Shown here: positions 42,801-50,212 of the stretch, piece by piece
Layout of the letters: each line of letters opens with the position of its first letter
How positions within the stretch are numbered: the stretch's first letter is position 1
Source of the DNA: Azorinus chamasolen
Lineage: Eukaryota; Mollusca; Bivalvia; Cardiida; Solecurtidae
Direction of reading: 5' to 3'
Length of the DNA stretch: 64,000 bases
Assembly (NCBI GenBank): GCA_963576725.1
Contig: OY755240.1
Coordinates: 59,458,633 to 59,522,632 of the forward strand
Program-made: the position numbers and the translations under genes
Notes under the pieces: model-generated
Told to the model about the DNA's origin: nothing
Databases searched by the model: none
What the model saw: the letters and a program-made list of their open reading frames with translations, nothing else

Positions 42801-45800
42801 TTAGTCTATTCAATATTCACTATGTCATTATTACTTACATGAATATTCTGGTTGCTTAAAGCAAGGCAGAAGTAATACTGATAATCCATGCGTAGCGTGT
42901 CGTAATACAGATAGTCCGTGCATAGCGTGTCGTAATACAGATAGTCCGTGCATAGCGTGTCGTAATACAGATAGTCCATGCATAGCCTGTCGTAATACAG
43001 ATAGTCCATGCATAGCGTGTCGTAATGCAGATAGTCCATGCGTAGCGTGTCGTAATACAGATAGTCCATGCATAGCCTGTCGTAATACAGATAATCCATG
43101 TATAACGTGTCGTAATACAGATAGTCAATGCAGAGCGTGTCGTAATACAGATAATCCATGTATAGCGTGTCGTAATACAGATAGTCTATTCAGAGCGTGT
43201 CGTAATACAGATAATCCATGTATAACGTGTCGTAATACAGATAGTCAATGCAGAGCGTGTCGTAATACAGATAGTCAATGCACAGCGTGTCGTAATACAG
43301 ATAGTCAATGCATAGCCTGTCGTAATACAGATAGTCAATGCATAGCCTGTCGTAATACAGATAGTCAATGCATAGCGTGTTGTGTCCTGACTTCAGCTAC
43401 CTACAATGTAGCTGCTTTACATATATATAATTAGACTTCTTAACCCATTACCTCATAGGCTATTTTTTGATCCTACCTGTTTAAATAAATCTACCGAAAA
43501 GGAGCATTAACTAGAGAAAAGGAAAATTTGAGAATTTTGTAATTTGAAACCATTGTGATAACTAGAGCAATGGATTCACAAAGTGACTTTTACAGAGTCG
43601 TCAATATGAGGGAATGGGTTAAGATGGTCGCTTAAGGGAGATTTTGCAGCAAGTGTGGGCTTTTATTATCAGTCAAAAATCACATTTTAATCGCAAACTA
43701 AGGACTATTACAGCAAAGCCCCTCTAAATCGGACGTTAAAAAGCATCAATGCCGTTCCTTTAAACTGGTGGCAGCTTAATGCAGGTTGAAAGTCATGCAA
43801 AAAGCTCCCAAATGAGCTTTTTGTATGACTTTAACCATAAGCAGCCACCTGCCTAAAATTCCAAAATCTGACATGGGCGAGTTGATTGTATGGGACTAAA
43901 GGGTTAACCTAATATATTTTATTTACTTTTCCGGAGCGTATTTGTTTGTTACTTGACCTTTATCTTAGCTGTTTCCTTAACGCTTTCGCTGACAAATTTT
44001 GTCGTCTGCAAGCTTTGTCGTCTGCTACAATTTTCATTTTTTTTATTTTTCTACATTTTTGTTTTATAAAATAGTCAAAGTAACAAACAGTTTGGATCCT
44101 GATAAGACGCCGAGTTACTCGGCGTCTCATCTGTATCCGAACTGTTTGCATAAGTAATTACAGATACGTCTGTGTTTCCTGCCTTCCTATACGATGTTCA
44201 GTATACTTTTTATAAGATTTCAGTTGAATCAATGTTCGTCATAATCACATTTATTATTCTATTGGCAGGCAGGCCCAACCACATTTAACACAGGTATGAT
44301 GCAAAATGTGGGGTTTGACATGGCAGACAAAACTGACAATTTCACGTGCTTTATAATCCATGACGTCGATCTACTTCCAACCAATGAAAACAACTTATAC
44401 AAATGCGACGACAAGATGGCTGTACATATAGCTACCAATAACAGCAAATATAAATATAGGTACGTAATTCAGAATCACTTATCATTCTGAAAAATATTGA
44501 AAAAATCTACTCAAACCCTAGTCTGAAGCAATTTTGCTTCTTTCTGGTTTTGTTTAACATTGAGCACTCCACTGGCGACTTTGTGACAACCTTTGTAAAA
44601 AGTGTAGACCCAGACGAGACGCCGGGTAACCAGTCGTCTGATCAGGATACAAACTGTTTGACACTCTGATACCGTTTTGTTTTGGAAAGATATGGAAGAA
44701 AAATGTATTTTGGATATTTGCAGCAGACGATATAACATGTACTTGCAGGTAACAATTGCGCAATGTGCACAAGGTTAATATTTCGAAAGAAATACTGACT
44801 GGAGTTTCAAATAGCTCAACCCTCTCCTCCATATAAACGCTTTTTAGCCTTTGCAAACAGAGTACATGTACACTCAAATCAGACGGCTCATACAGGTGCC
44901 GCCTCTATTTGCGGATGAAATTATATAAATCTGATCATACAATTATGTCTTAGTCAACAGTTCCATGAAATATTTGCCTTATAGAAATTGATCAATTAAT
45001 ATAAATGAAGTGAAGTAATCAATGCATTAGGGAGCATTAGGGTTAACCCTTTTGGCGCCAAATTTCTAACTGCCGTATGTAGCCCAGTTTTGTTAAAACG
45101 TTTCGGTAAATTAAGGAAATGATATAAATAAATTTTGATTTCAAATGAATAAATCTGATATAGAACTAAAGACTGAGACAAAATGTGAAGTCCCTAATAA
45201 GACGCCGCCTGATCTGGGTCTACCCTGTTCGCAAAAGCGTGAAAACACGTTTATACGAATTAACCCTTTCACCGCCAATGTCGCCAAAATGCACCACGAC
45301 AAATAGTGCAGTCCCAGATCAAACGCCGCCTTGTTCAAGGCGGCGTCTGATCAGGGACTTCACTTTTTGTCTCAATTTCTATTTCTATAAAACTGTTTTT
45401 TTCCTGTGGAATTTGCATTTATTTATCTCATTTCCACATTTTACAGAATTATAACTGTTTATACTATAACCACGCGTGTATATGTGTGTACATCTTAACC
45501 CTTTCACCGCCGATGTCGCATAAATGCATCACGACAAATAGTGCAGTCCCAGATCAGACGCCGCCTTTTTCAAGGCGGCGTCTGATAAGGGACTTCACTT
45601 TTTGTCTCAGTCTGTAGTTTTATACCTGTGCTTTATTCCTTTGAAACTTGCATCTATTTATCTCATTCCCTTTTTTGTACCGAATGATTTAACAAAACTT
45701 GGATTGCAGACGACAATTAGAAATTTGGCGACAAAAAAGTTAAAGCGTTCACCTTGTGGTTATCGTGTTTTGTGTCAATCAATTTATTCCTTATAGTATA

Positions 45801-48664
45801 AAATTATCAAGGGAAACTTTTGCTCAAACAAAAACTGTAGGATAAGATCTATTCCATAAGCAAACAGAGCAGACTTTGATCAGACAACTCCTACAGGAAC
45901 TGTCTGATCTAGATCTACTTTGTTTGCAAAGGCGTTAAAATGTGTATCTATGGAGTTAAGGATTAAATGTTCATAGTTCCTCATTCAACCCTTTACTTGA
46001 TGCCTATTCACGCCTTTGAAAATAGAGTAGAATCAGATATGACCAACAGATGTGTATTACCCCTTTACTTCGTAGATATTGTAGGAACATCTGGTCAAGA
46101 CCTGCTATGTTTGCTGACGGAATAATAAAGATCCGATTCTAGTTTCTGAAATAGCAAATATAGTCGAACATCGATATCTCAAACTCGGATAACTCGAACG
46201 CCAGGTCCTTCCAAAAGTTGCAATAGAGAATTGCTTTAAAATATATCACTACTGATATCTAGAAACACATGTGATAGCTTAAAGCAGGTCGAAAGTAATT
46301 CTGAAAGCTCCTACAGGAACGTCCAGCATTACTTTAGACCTGCATTAAGCTATGAACTCGATATTCTATTATCTCGAACTAATTCGTATAGTCCCTTGAA
46401 GTTCGAGATATCGAAGTTCAACTGTATATTTTCTTTATTCATGGGTCATTATTAATTTTCAGTTAATTAATAGCCATTAATTCATGAAGTCTTGTATGAA
46501 TATTAATGAGAGAGAATAATCCCTGATAGCTTTCTGCCTTTCTATCAAACGTTTTAAATTTTTTAACCCTTTACTCCATAAGTAGGCTACGCATTTCTAC
46601 GTCTTTGCAAACAGAGTAGATCCAGATCAGACCGCTCCTGAAGGAACTTTCTGATCAGGATACATTATGTTTGCTTATGGAGTTTCATACGAGTACATGT
46701 AGATATTAATTAATATTCATGATGTCATTATTTCTTGCATAATTACTCATGGAGTAAATGGTTATGACCTTCAATGTGGATTAGTTAGTGTTGTCACGTT
46801 ATAAATGTCTTACTCTCGTTAGGTTTTATACATTTTATTACATTACAGAAAGCTTTATGAGGGGTACTTTGGGGGCGTGGTAGCACTGACACGGGATCAG
46901 TATTACAGGACAAATGGATTCAGTAATCTGTATTTTGGCTGGGGGAGTCAGGATGATGACTTCAGGAACAGGTTTGAAATATTTTCTTGTTAGACAGAGC
47001 AACAGATAACGGTGCGTGTTCAAATACTAAAATTGTCATTTCTCTATAAAAACCCTATGATGTAGCCTCTGTTGTGACCACTCCTTAGAATCGTCTCTTC
47101 GAGACGATTCTAAGGAGTGGTCACAACATAGGATTTGCTGGAGAAATAAAGAAGTTATTATTGAAAATGTTTAATTTTAGCATCTTATCCGGATCTCTGC
47201 TAAAGGCGATATGACTGGCATTTGCAAACAGCTTGGTTCCAGATGAGACGCCGAGTAACTCGGCGTCTCACCAGGATCCAAACTGTTTGACATTCGGTCA
47301 ATAGTTTCTCAAACGCTCGTATGAATCAGAAGTAAGAAATGCAACAGATCAGAAGTTTAGTAGACAATTTCTCAGTACGATAAGGGTCGATGGTGAATAA
47401 TGAACAAACTGCTTTTGGTAACAACGAGAACAAAACAATGTAAACAGTAATCAAACCGTGAGTGGAGAAACGGTACATGCAGAGTGCCTCTAACTTAATA
47501 CATATACAGTTGAACTTCGATATTTCGAACGTCAATGGACTATACAAATTACTTCAAGATAACAGAGGTTCGAGTTATCCGATTTTCAATTTGAACAATT
47601 TATCAAGTTCACAGCTTAATGTAGGTCTAAAGTAATGCTGAAAGCTCCTGTAGGAGCTTTCAGCATTACTTTAGACCTGCATTAAGTTGCCAGATGTGTT
47701 TCTAGATATGCGTAGTGATAATTATCTATAAGTTGCCAGATGTGTTTCTAGATATGCGTATTGATAATTATCTATAAGTTGCCAGATGTGTTTCTAGATA
47801 TGCGTAGTGATAATTATGTATAATAATTAAGGACCGAACTTATACTTCGAATTATCCCGAAGTTCGAGTTATCCGAGCTGCACATGTATTGTAGAACTTC
47901 TGTAAAGCGACCACTTATTGAATAAATATGTGTACAGGAGAACCCCTCTAAACCGGAATTTTATGACAGAGCAATTTAGGTATTTTTTGGCGGGAAGCTA
48001 CTTAATGCAGGGTGAAAGTCATGAAAAAGCTAATTTTAGAGCCTTCTACATGGCTTTCAATCCTGCATTAAGCTGCCACCTGTCTGAAAGACCGGCTTTC
48101 ATACTAATTTTGACATCCGGTTCAGAGGGAATTTTACTGTACCTTTACAAGCAGGTGACTGCTTAATGCAAGACGAAAGTAATGCAGAACGCTCCTGCAG
48201 AAGATTTCTGCATAACTTTCGTCATGCATTAAACAACCTCCTGTCTTAACCCTTAACCTTATATGCTATTTTAGATCCAGCTTCTTTGAATAAATCTACC
48301 GAAAAGGAGCATTTACTGGAAGAAAGGGAGTTGTTTGAATTGTGTAGTTTAGAAACCATTGTGATAAATAGAGCATTTGTTCCTATGGAGCAAATGCTCT
48401 ATTTATCACAGTGGTTTAAAAAGTGATTTTACAGAAGCGTCAAGGGGCGTCAATTGATATGAGGGAATGGGCTAGAGATTCATAACGACTGGTTTGGTGG
48501 TTGTTGTAGAGAGGTATCCGTTTTTATAAGAAATATGTTTCTTGTTCTCTGTTTTGTAGAGTGTTGCAAAGTGGAGTGCGGTTTAGAGATGTTCCTATGA
48601 ATGTTGGAGTCGTGGAAGCTTTACCCCATGAAAGGGACAAGGGAAATCCGGTCAACGAAGGGCG
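33645..48664 (+). CDS. B4GALT-family galactosyltransferase, copy B (6 exons seen)
   Basis: Exons 33645-33882, 38960-39098, 42421-42514, 44269-44459, 46849-46971 and 48560-48664 join in frame into 296 codons. They encode a type II Golgi membrane protein of GT7: a short cytoplasmic tail, one membrane segment (about residues 10-29), a stem with sequons N32 and N68, CPDIPPNL, then [47 protein letters not shown] and GWGSQDDD. Compared with the family loop GWGGEDDD, the second G is S and E is Q. The DGL.SL..LYT C-terminal exon is not found between 48665 and the next gene (50957), whereas in copy A it comes 1.1 kb after exon 6. Copy B is therefore truncated, uses an unseen exon, or is decaying, although every exon seen is open. 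Confidence 0.87.
33958..34202. repeat. T4 MITE (reverse)
   Basis: TACTCCATGAATATTC end, centre ACGGCTCCTATAATAGCCGT, TCTACTCTGTTTGCAAGAG. Confidence 0.75.
34225..34433. repeat. T1 MITE lacking its central palindrome
   Basis: TTAA at both ends, CCCTTTCACCGCCAATGTCG and GGCGCCGAAAGGG. The centre reads CCCAGATCAGGAACTTC: one GATCAG replaces the hairpin. Confidence 0.9.
34620..34819. repeat. T4 MITE
   Basis: GCAAACAGCGTAGACCCAG, centre CAGTTCCTATAGGAGTATGA, right end GGAGCGGGTTAA. Confidence 0.75.
34920..35124. repeat. M2 MITE, full length
   Basis: CAGTAACACCCCTCTAATGC to GAGGGGTTTTACTG. Centre AAAGCTCCTATAGGAGCTTT. Confidence 0.92.
35129..35326. repeat. M5 MITE
   Basis: CTTCTTAACCGGGCTTTAG to CCGGTTTAGAGGGATTTTAC. 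Abuts the preceding M2. Confidence 0.88.
35434..35687. repeat. T4 MITE, full length
   Basis: TTAA at both ends. Centre GCGGTTCCTATAGGAGCTGT. Confidence 0.9.
35784..36000. repeat. T2 MITE (reverse)
   Basis: TTAA at both ends. Centre GCATTTGCCCCTATAGGAGC. Confidence 0.9.
36010..36144. repeat. T4 MITE, centre reduced
   Basis: GCGCATAGAACAGACCCTGC, then GTCTCATCTGGGTCTATTC; ends GGTAAATCGTTAA. Confidence 0.6.
36338..36541. repeat. M6 MITE, full length (reference copy)
   Basis: CAGTAAAACCTCGATTATTC to GAATAATCGAAGTTTTACTG, flanked by TA. Centre AAGCTCCTAGAGGAGCTTTC. Confidence 0.92.
36609..36865. repeat. T4 MITE, full length
   Basis: TTAA at both ends. CCCTTTAATCCATAAATACG and ATGAATATTCATGGAGTAAA. 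Centre ACGGCTCCAATAGGAACCAT. Confidence 0.93.
36975..37224. repeat. T3 MITE (reverse), full length
   Basis: TTAA at both ends. Perfect centre ACAGCTCCTGCAGGAGCTGT. Confidence 0.93.
37355..37462. repeat. PH hairpin element
   Basis: TTTCTCCACCAAACCCTATG on the left, GGTCACAACATGGGGTCTGG on the right, loop CTCTTCGAGG. Confidence 0.88.
37551..37801. repeat. T4 MITE (reverse)
   Basis: TTAACTCTTTACTCCATGAA, centre ACGGCTCATCTAGGAGCCGT, right end TTATGGAGTAAAAGG. Confidence 0.88.
38000..38246. repeat. T4 MITE, full length
   Basis: TTAA at both ends. Centre ACGGCTTCTATAGGAGCCGT. Confidence 0.92.
38413..38920. repeat. T4 MITE carrying M1 and M2 insertions
   Basis: T4 left part at 38413-38545, an M1 fragment at 38552-38617, T4 middle (TTCATGACGTCAGTATAAAA) and an M2 at 38698-38895, then the T4 end ATGAAATAAAGGG and TTAA at 38917-38920. 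Confidence 0.7.
38698..38895. repeat. M2 MITE nested in T4
   Basis: ATAATGCGACCACC to GGTCGCATTAGAGGGG..CTACTG. Centre AAAGCTCCAAGAGGAGCTCT. The left CAGT is lost. Confidence 0.8.
38960..39098 (+). CDS. B4GALT copy B, exon 2
   Basis: Acceptor TTGTTGTAG, donor TACAG|GTAAAT. Encodes [40 protein letters not shown] and IVIPYR. This is the start of the catalytic domain (family: GG.Y.P..C....VAIIIPFR). It sits between MITEs, 40 bp after one and 17 bp before the next. Confidence 0.9.
39116..39308. repeat. M2 MITE after exon 2
   Basis: CAGTAAAACCCCTCTAATGC to GAGGGGCTTTACAG. The centre is shortened to GCAGAGAGCTTTCTGC. It starts 17 bp after the exon 2 donor. Confidence 0.9.
39326..39536. repeat. 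T5b MITE
   Basis: TTAA at both ends. CAGCTTGGATCTTGGTGAGA, then GAGTTACTCGGCGTC. Confidence 0.7.
39560..39771. repeat. T2 MITE (reverse)
   Basis: TTAA at both ends. Centre AGCATTTGCTCCATAGGAGC. Confidence 0.9.
39794..40007. repeat. T5 MITE
   Basis: TTAACCTTTAGCCTGATGCG to GCAGCAGGCCAAGGG, TTAA at both ends. The centre is decayed; CATCTGGATCCAAACTGTTT remains. Confidence 0.75.
40008..40407. other. Intron stretch, nothing recognised
   Basis: Copy B intron 2. AT-rich, no exon or repeat family identified. Confidence 0.35.
40408..40613. repeat. M3 MITE
   Basis: GGAACCTGTCTTACGCGG to GGCCGCTTAAGACAGGTTCT. Centre AAAGCTCATAGGAGCTTTC. Confidence 0.8.
40630..40802. repeat. T7 MITE (reverse)
   Basis: Ends CGTGTCCCGCACTGTAAGGG and TTAA. 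Shares ACGCTGAAATTTCAAATGGA with the T7 copy near 21.5-22 kb. Confidence 0.7.
40821..40973. repeat. T4-like MITE, shortened
   Basis: CTAACCCGTTACCTGG, centre GACGGTTCCTGTTGGAACCG, right GAAGGAATAGG and TTAA. Confidence 0.6.
41107..41232. repeat. Long imperfect hairpin element
   Basis: GTTGTCTTTTAAGGTCACGT on the left pairs with CATGTGATCTTAAAAGACAA on the right. Arms of about 55 nt around CGAGCCTTGGCGAGC. Confidence 0.75.
41312..41340. promoter_or_regulatory. Paired TGACGTCA (CRE-like) palindromes
   Basis: Two perfect TGACGTCA sites, with TGACGTA between them, lie about 80 bp from the hairpin element. They match the cAMP-response element but sit deep in an intron, so a role is unproven. Confidence 0.25.
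41505..41725. repeat. T4 MITE split by a perfect hairpin
   Basis: T4-like arms (CAAACAGCTTAGTCCCAAAT left; TTTTCTTATGAAATAATGTA right) surround the hairpin listed at 41582-41656. Confidence 0.5.
41582..41656. repeat. Perfect 36-bp inverted repeat
   Basis: CGAGGGCTTGGTGC.. at 41582-41617 is matched 36/36 by its complement at 41621-41656, with only TTT between. It resembles no other centre in the window. Confidence 0.95.
41987..42179. repeat. T2 MITE
   Basis: TTAACTCATTCCCTCCTAG, centre ATTTGCTCCTATAGAGCAAT, right end shortened to AGGTAAAGGG. Confidence 0.75.
42421..42514 (+). CDS. B4GALT copy B, exon 3
   Basis: Acceptor TATTGACAG, donor GAGATG|GTACGT. Encodes [20 protein letters not shown] and [11 protein letters not shown]. 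94 nt, the same as copy A. Confidence 0.92.
42624..42850. repeat. T4 MITE, right end cut by a minisatellite
   Basis: TTAACCCTTTACTCCACAAA, centre ACGGCCCCTATAGGAGCCGT. It stops at ATGAATATTCTGG where M1-like sequence (GCTTAAAGCAAGG) begins. Confidence 0.8.
42871..43380. repeat. 30-bp minisatellite, 17 units
   Basis: Unit CGTAATACAGATAGTCCATG plus CATAGCGTGT, exactly 30 bp, with variants (GTCCGTG, GTCAATG, AGCCTGT). Since 30 is divisible by 3, all frames stay open and give false ORFs. The first unit joins M1-type AAGCAAGGCAGAAGTAATAC. Confidence 0.97.
43440..43622. repeat. T2 MITE lacking its central palindrome
   Basis: TTAA at both ends; the arms meet at TGTGATAACTAGAGCAATGG. An independent loss compared with 27715-27910. 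Confidence 0.88.
43710..43895. repeat. M5 MITE, decayed
   Basis: CAGCAAAGCCCCTCTAAATC, centre AAAGCTCCCAAATGAGCTTT. Confidence 0.6.
43978..44158. repeat. T5 MITE variant
   Basis: TTAACGCTTTCGCTGACAAA at the left. Perfect centre ACGCCGAGTTACTCGGCGTC inside GTTTGGATCC arms. Right end not clear. Confidence 0.7.
44269..44459 (+). CDS. B4GALT copy B, exon 4
   Basis: Acceptor TATTGGCAG, donor TATAG|GTACGT. Encodes [40 protein letters not shown] and [11 protein letters not shown]. Holds the metal-binding DVD. Confidence 0.93.
44555..44778. repeat. T5b MITE, decayed
   Basis: GTGTAGACCCAGACGAGACG, CCGGGTAACCAGTCGTC and GGATACAAACTGTTTGACAC. Confidence 0.5.
44818..44960. repeat. T4 MITE, right end missing
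   Basis: CCCTCTCCTCCATATAAACG, GCAAACAGAGTACATG, GACGGCTCATACAGGTGCCG. Confidence 0.6.
45043..45263. repeat. Chimeric T1/T4 MITE, second example
   Basis: Left arm T1 (CCCTTTTGGCGCCAAATTTC to AAGTCCCTAATAAGACGCCG). Right arm T4 (GATCTGGGTCTACCCTGTTC, then GTTTATACGAATTAA). TTAA at both ends, so the hybrid is bounded like a mobile unit. Confidence 0.75.
45260..45450. repeat. T1 MITE, right end missing
   Basis: TTAACCCTTTCACCGCCAAT, centre GCCGCCTTGTTCAAGGCGGC. Shares its left TTAA with the chimera. Confidence 0.85.
45495..45743. repeat. T1 MITE, full length
   Basis: TTAA at both ends. Centre GCCGCCTTTTTCAAGGCGGC. Confidence 0.93.
45810..45966. repeat. T4 MITE, left part shortened
   Basis: Centre ACAACTCCTACAGGAACTGT, then TTTGCAAAGGCG and TATGGAGTTAAGGATTAA. 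Confidence 0.7.
45984..46150. repeat. T4 MITE with a rearranged centre
   Basis: CAACCCTTTACTTGATGCCT; a second CCCCTTTACTTCGTAGATAT lies inside. Looks like two T4 ends brought together. Confidence 0.45.
46163..46424. repeat. M4 MITE
   Basis: ACATCGATATCTCAAACTCG to GAGATATCGAAGTTCAACTG, then TA. Centre AAGCTCCTACAGGAACGTCC. Confidence 0.85.
46563..46764. repeat. T4 MITE
   Basis: TTAACCCTTTACTCCATAAG to ATTACTCATGGAGTAAATGG. Centre ACCGCTCCTGAAGGAACTTT. Confidence 0.85.
46849..46971 (+). CDS. B4GALT copy B, exon 5
   Basis: Acceptor TTATTACATTACAG, donor AACAG|GTTTGA. Encodes [20 protein letters not shown] and [20 protein letters not shown]. The catalytic loop differs from GWGGEDDD at two positions. 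123 nt, the same as copy A. The donor is weaker than most. Confidence 0.92.
47037..47155. repeat. PH hairpin element
   Basis: GTGACCACTCCTTAGAATCG and CGATTCTAAGGAGTGGTCAC are perfect complements around TCTCTTCGAGA. Confidence 0.9.
47200..47345. repeat. T5b MITE, core
   Basis: CAGCTTGGTTCCAGATGAGA, perfect centre ACGCCGAGTAACTCGGCGTC, GGATCCAAACTGTTTGACAT. Confidence 0.8.
47506..47890. repeat. M4 MITE with an internal tandem repeat
   Basis: CAGTTGAACTTCGATATTTC to GAAGTTCGAGTTATCCGAGC. Perfect centre GAAAGCTCCTGTAGGAGCTTTC without its outer bases. A 46-bp unit is repeated three times in the right arm (47685-47822). Confidence 0.85.
47685..47822. repeat. 46-bp tandem repeat, 3 units
   Basis: Unit AAGTTGCCAGATGTGTTTCT plus AGATATGCGTAGTGATAATTATCTAT-type tail; near-identical copies. 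Confidence 0.95.
47891..48245. repeat. M2 MITE split by M5
   Basis: M2 left part (47891-47934, AAAGCGACCACTTATTGAAT) and inner/centre part (48142-48245, CAAGCAGGTGACTGCTTAAT) flank an M5. The right end was replaced by a T2. Confidence 0.65.
47935..48139. repeat. M5 MITE nested in M2
   Basis: CAGGAGAACCCCTCTAAACC to GGTTCAGAGGGAATTTTACT, flanked by TA. Confidence 0.82.
48245..48473. repeat. T2 MITE
   Basis: TTAACCCTTAACCTTATATG, centre CATTTGTTCCTATGGAGCAA, right end GAGGGAATGGGCTAG. It ends 87 bp before exon 6. Confidence 0.85.
48560..48664 (+). CDS. B4GALT copy B, exon 6
   Basis: Acceptor TGTTTTGTAG, donor GGGCG|GTAAGT. Encodes [20 protein letters not shown] and [15 protein letters not shown]. 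His of LPHERD aligns with the metal-binding His of B4GALT1. 105 nt, as in copy A. Confidence 0.87.
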
Positions 48665-48944
48665 GTAAGTCACACAGAATCTTTACAGCGCAATACCACA
48701 ATATAAATGATAAAACCAAATGACAGAAATCGTCGACATCTGTTTGTTTTGTGCAAAGTCAAAATATGTGAATAAGTAAAGGGGCATAACTAAAAAATAT
48801 CATAGTTGATAACTGTGTCGAGATAGTATACCCAGAGGATTTTAACTTGATTGAGCTTTATAAGTCAGATGCTTTATCATTGTTAAAGGACTTACTACCA
48901 TTATCATCAAGACTGTAAGCGACTACTTAAAGTTAGGGTCTGTA

Positions 48945-49114
48945 CAGTAGAACCGCTCTATAACGGCCACTAATTTGTGCTAATTAGTTGATATTTAGGA
49001 CAGGTGGCTCCTATAGGAGCGTTGTGTTTTACTTTCACCTTGCTTTAAGCAGCCACATGCCTTTTACACAAATGTTTGATGTAATGTAGTGGCCGTTATA
49101 GAGAGGTTTTACTG
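48945..49114. repeat. M1 MITE, one inner arm deleted
   Basis: CAGTAGAACCGCTCTATAAC to TTATAGAGAGGTTTTACTG, flanked by TA. The left inner block is lost up to CTCCTATAGGAGCG. Confidence 0.9.
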
Positions 49115-49453
49115 TACTTGCATCGTGTTTTAAAAATGCCTAATAATTACATATTAAATTCTTTGTTTATATCCTGAAAAGAGATATATCGCAAGAAAAC
49201 CAATCGAATAAGCACCGAATAATGTGTTTGATATGTTATTCGGCAATGTATTAGTACTCATTCGCCTCGCGTTTTAGTTTCGTTAACTGCCATAGGCCGA
49301 TGACATTTTTGTTATAGAACAAAAAGAAAAGTACATGTATCAGCGAAAACGGGTTATTTTGTATCACATGTTCATGTTTCGATATAAGTTCAAATTAACA
49401 ATCTTCATAATTATAATTAAACATAACACATATCAAGTTTTATGGTTTTCTCT

Positions 49454-49673
49454 TTAACCCTTTCCTCCATAAATACGCCTTTCTACGACTCTGTAAAAGT
49501 CACTTTTTGAGACCCTGGTGATAAAAAGAGCATTTGCTCCTAAGTAGCATATGCTCTATTTATCACAATGGTTTCAGACCTACAAAATTCTTTTTTTCTT
49601 TTCTCTAGTTCTTTTCTCTTTGATTCATTCAAAGAGTTTAGATCTAAACATAGCCTATGGAGGAAAGGGTTAA
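49454..49673. repeat. T2 MITE (reverse)
   Basis: TTAA at both ends. Centre GCATTTGCTCCTAAGTAGC. Confidence 0.88.
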
Positions 49674-49856
49674 ATACTGTATATCAGTTGATACACAATT
49701 TCATCGTTTACTTCATGAATGTTCATATAAGATATGACTACATCAGGAGTTACCTTTGTATATGAAATAGATAGTTTTAAACTGGCATGTAAACATAGTA
49801 AATGTTTACAGTGACAATGCATGCAGAATCATATACATGTACATGTATATAATATA

Positions 49857-50065
49857 CAGTAAAACCTCTCAATAACGGCAACTAGATTAAATCAATTATT
49901 TTGTGTTAAAGGCAGGTTGCTGCTTAAAGCAAGGTGAAAGTAAAACAGAACGCTCCTATAGGAGCGTTCTGTTTTACTTTCACTTTGCTTTAAGCAGCCA
50001 CCTGTCCTATATACCAACTGCATGTAATTAACACAATTTAGTGGCCGTTATAGAGAGGTTTTCCT
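49857..50065. repeat. M1 MITE
   Basis: CAGTAAAACCTCTCAATAAC to GTTATAGAGAGGTTTTCC. Perfect centre AACGCTCCTATAGGAGCGTT. Confidence 0.9.
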
Positions 50066-50069
50066 AATA

Positions 50070-50178
50070 TTATTATTCCACCAGAAAACAGAGCAGACTC
50101 AGGTAATGAGCTGTTTGATCTGGATCTACTCTGTTTGTCAAGGCACTGATAAGCGGATCTATGAGGCTGCGTGTTAAC
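50070..50178. repeat. T4 MITE remnant
   Basis: AACAGAGCAGACTCAGG, GATCTGGATCTACTCTGTTT, TATGAGGCTGCGTGTTAA. Confidence 0.5.
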
Positions 50179-50212
50179 ACGATGAGGATGCAGCAATATA
50201 TATTGGTGTTGT

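Noticed and set aside
42806..43368. Three overlapping minus-strand ORFs rich in Y, D and L or I, C and T repeats
   Set aside because: They are frames of the 30-bp minisatellite, whose length is a multiple of three; no start context, splice sites or family match.
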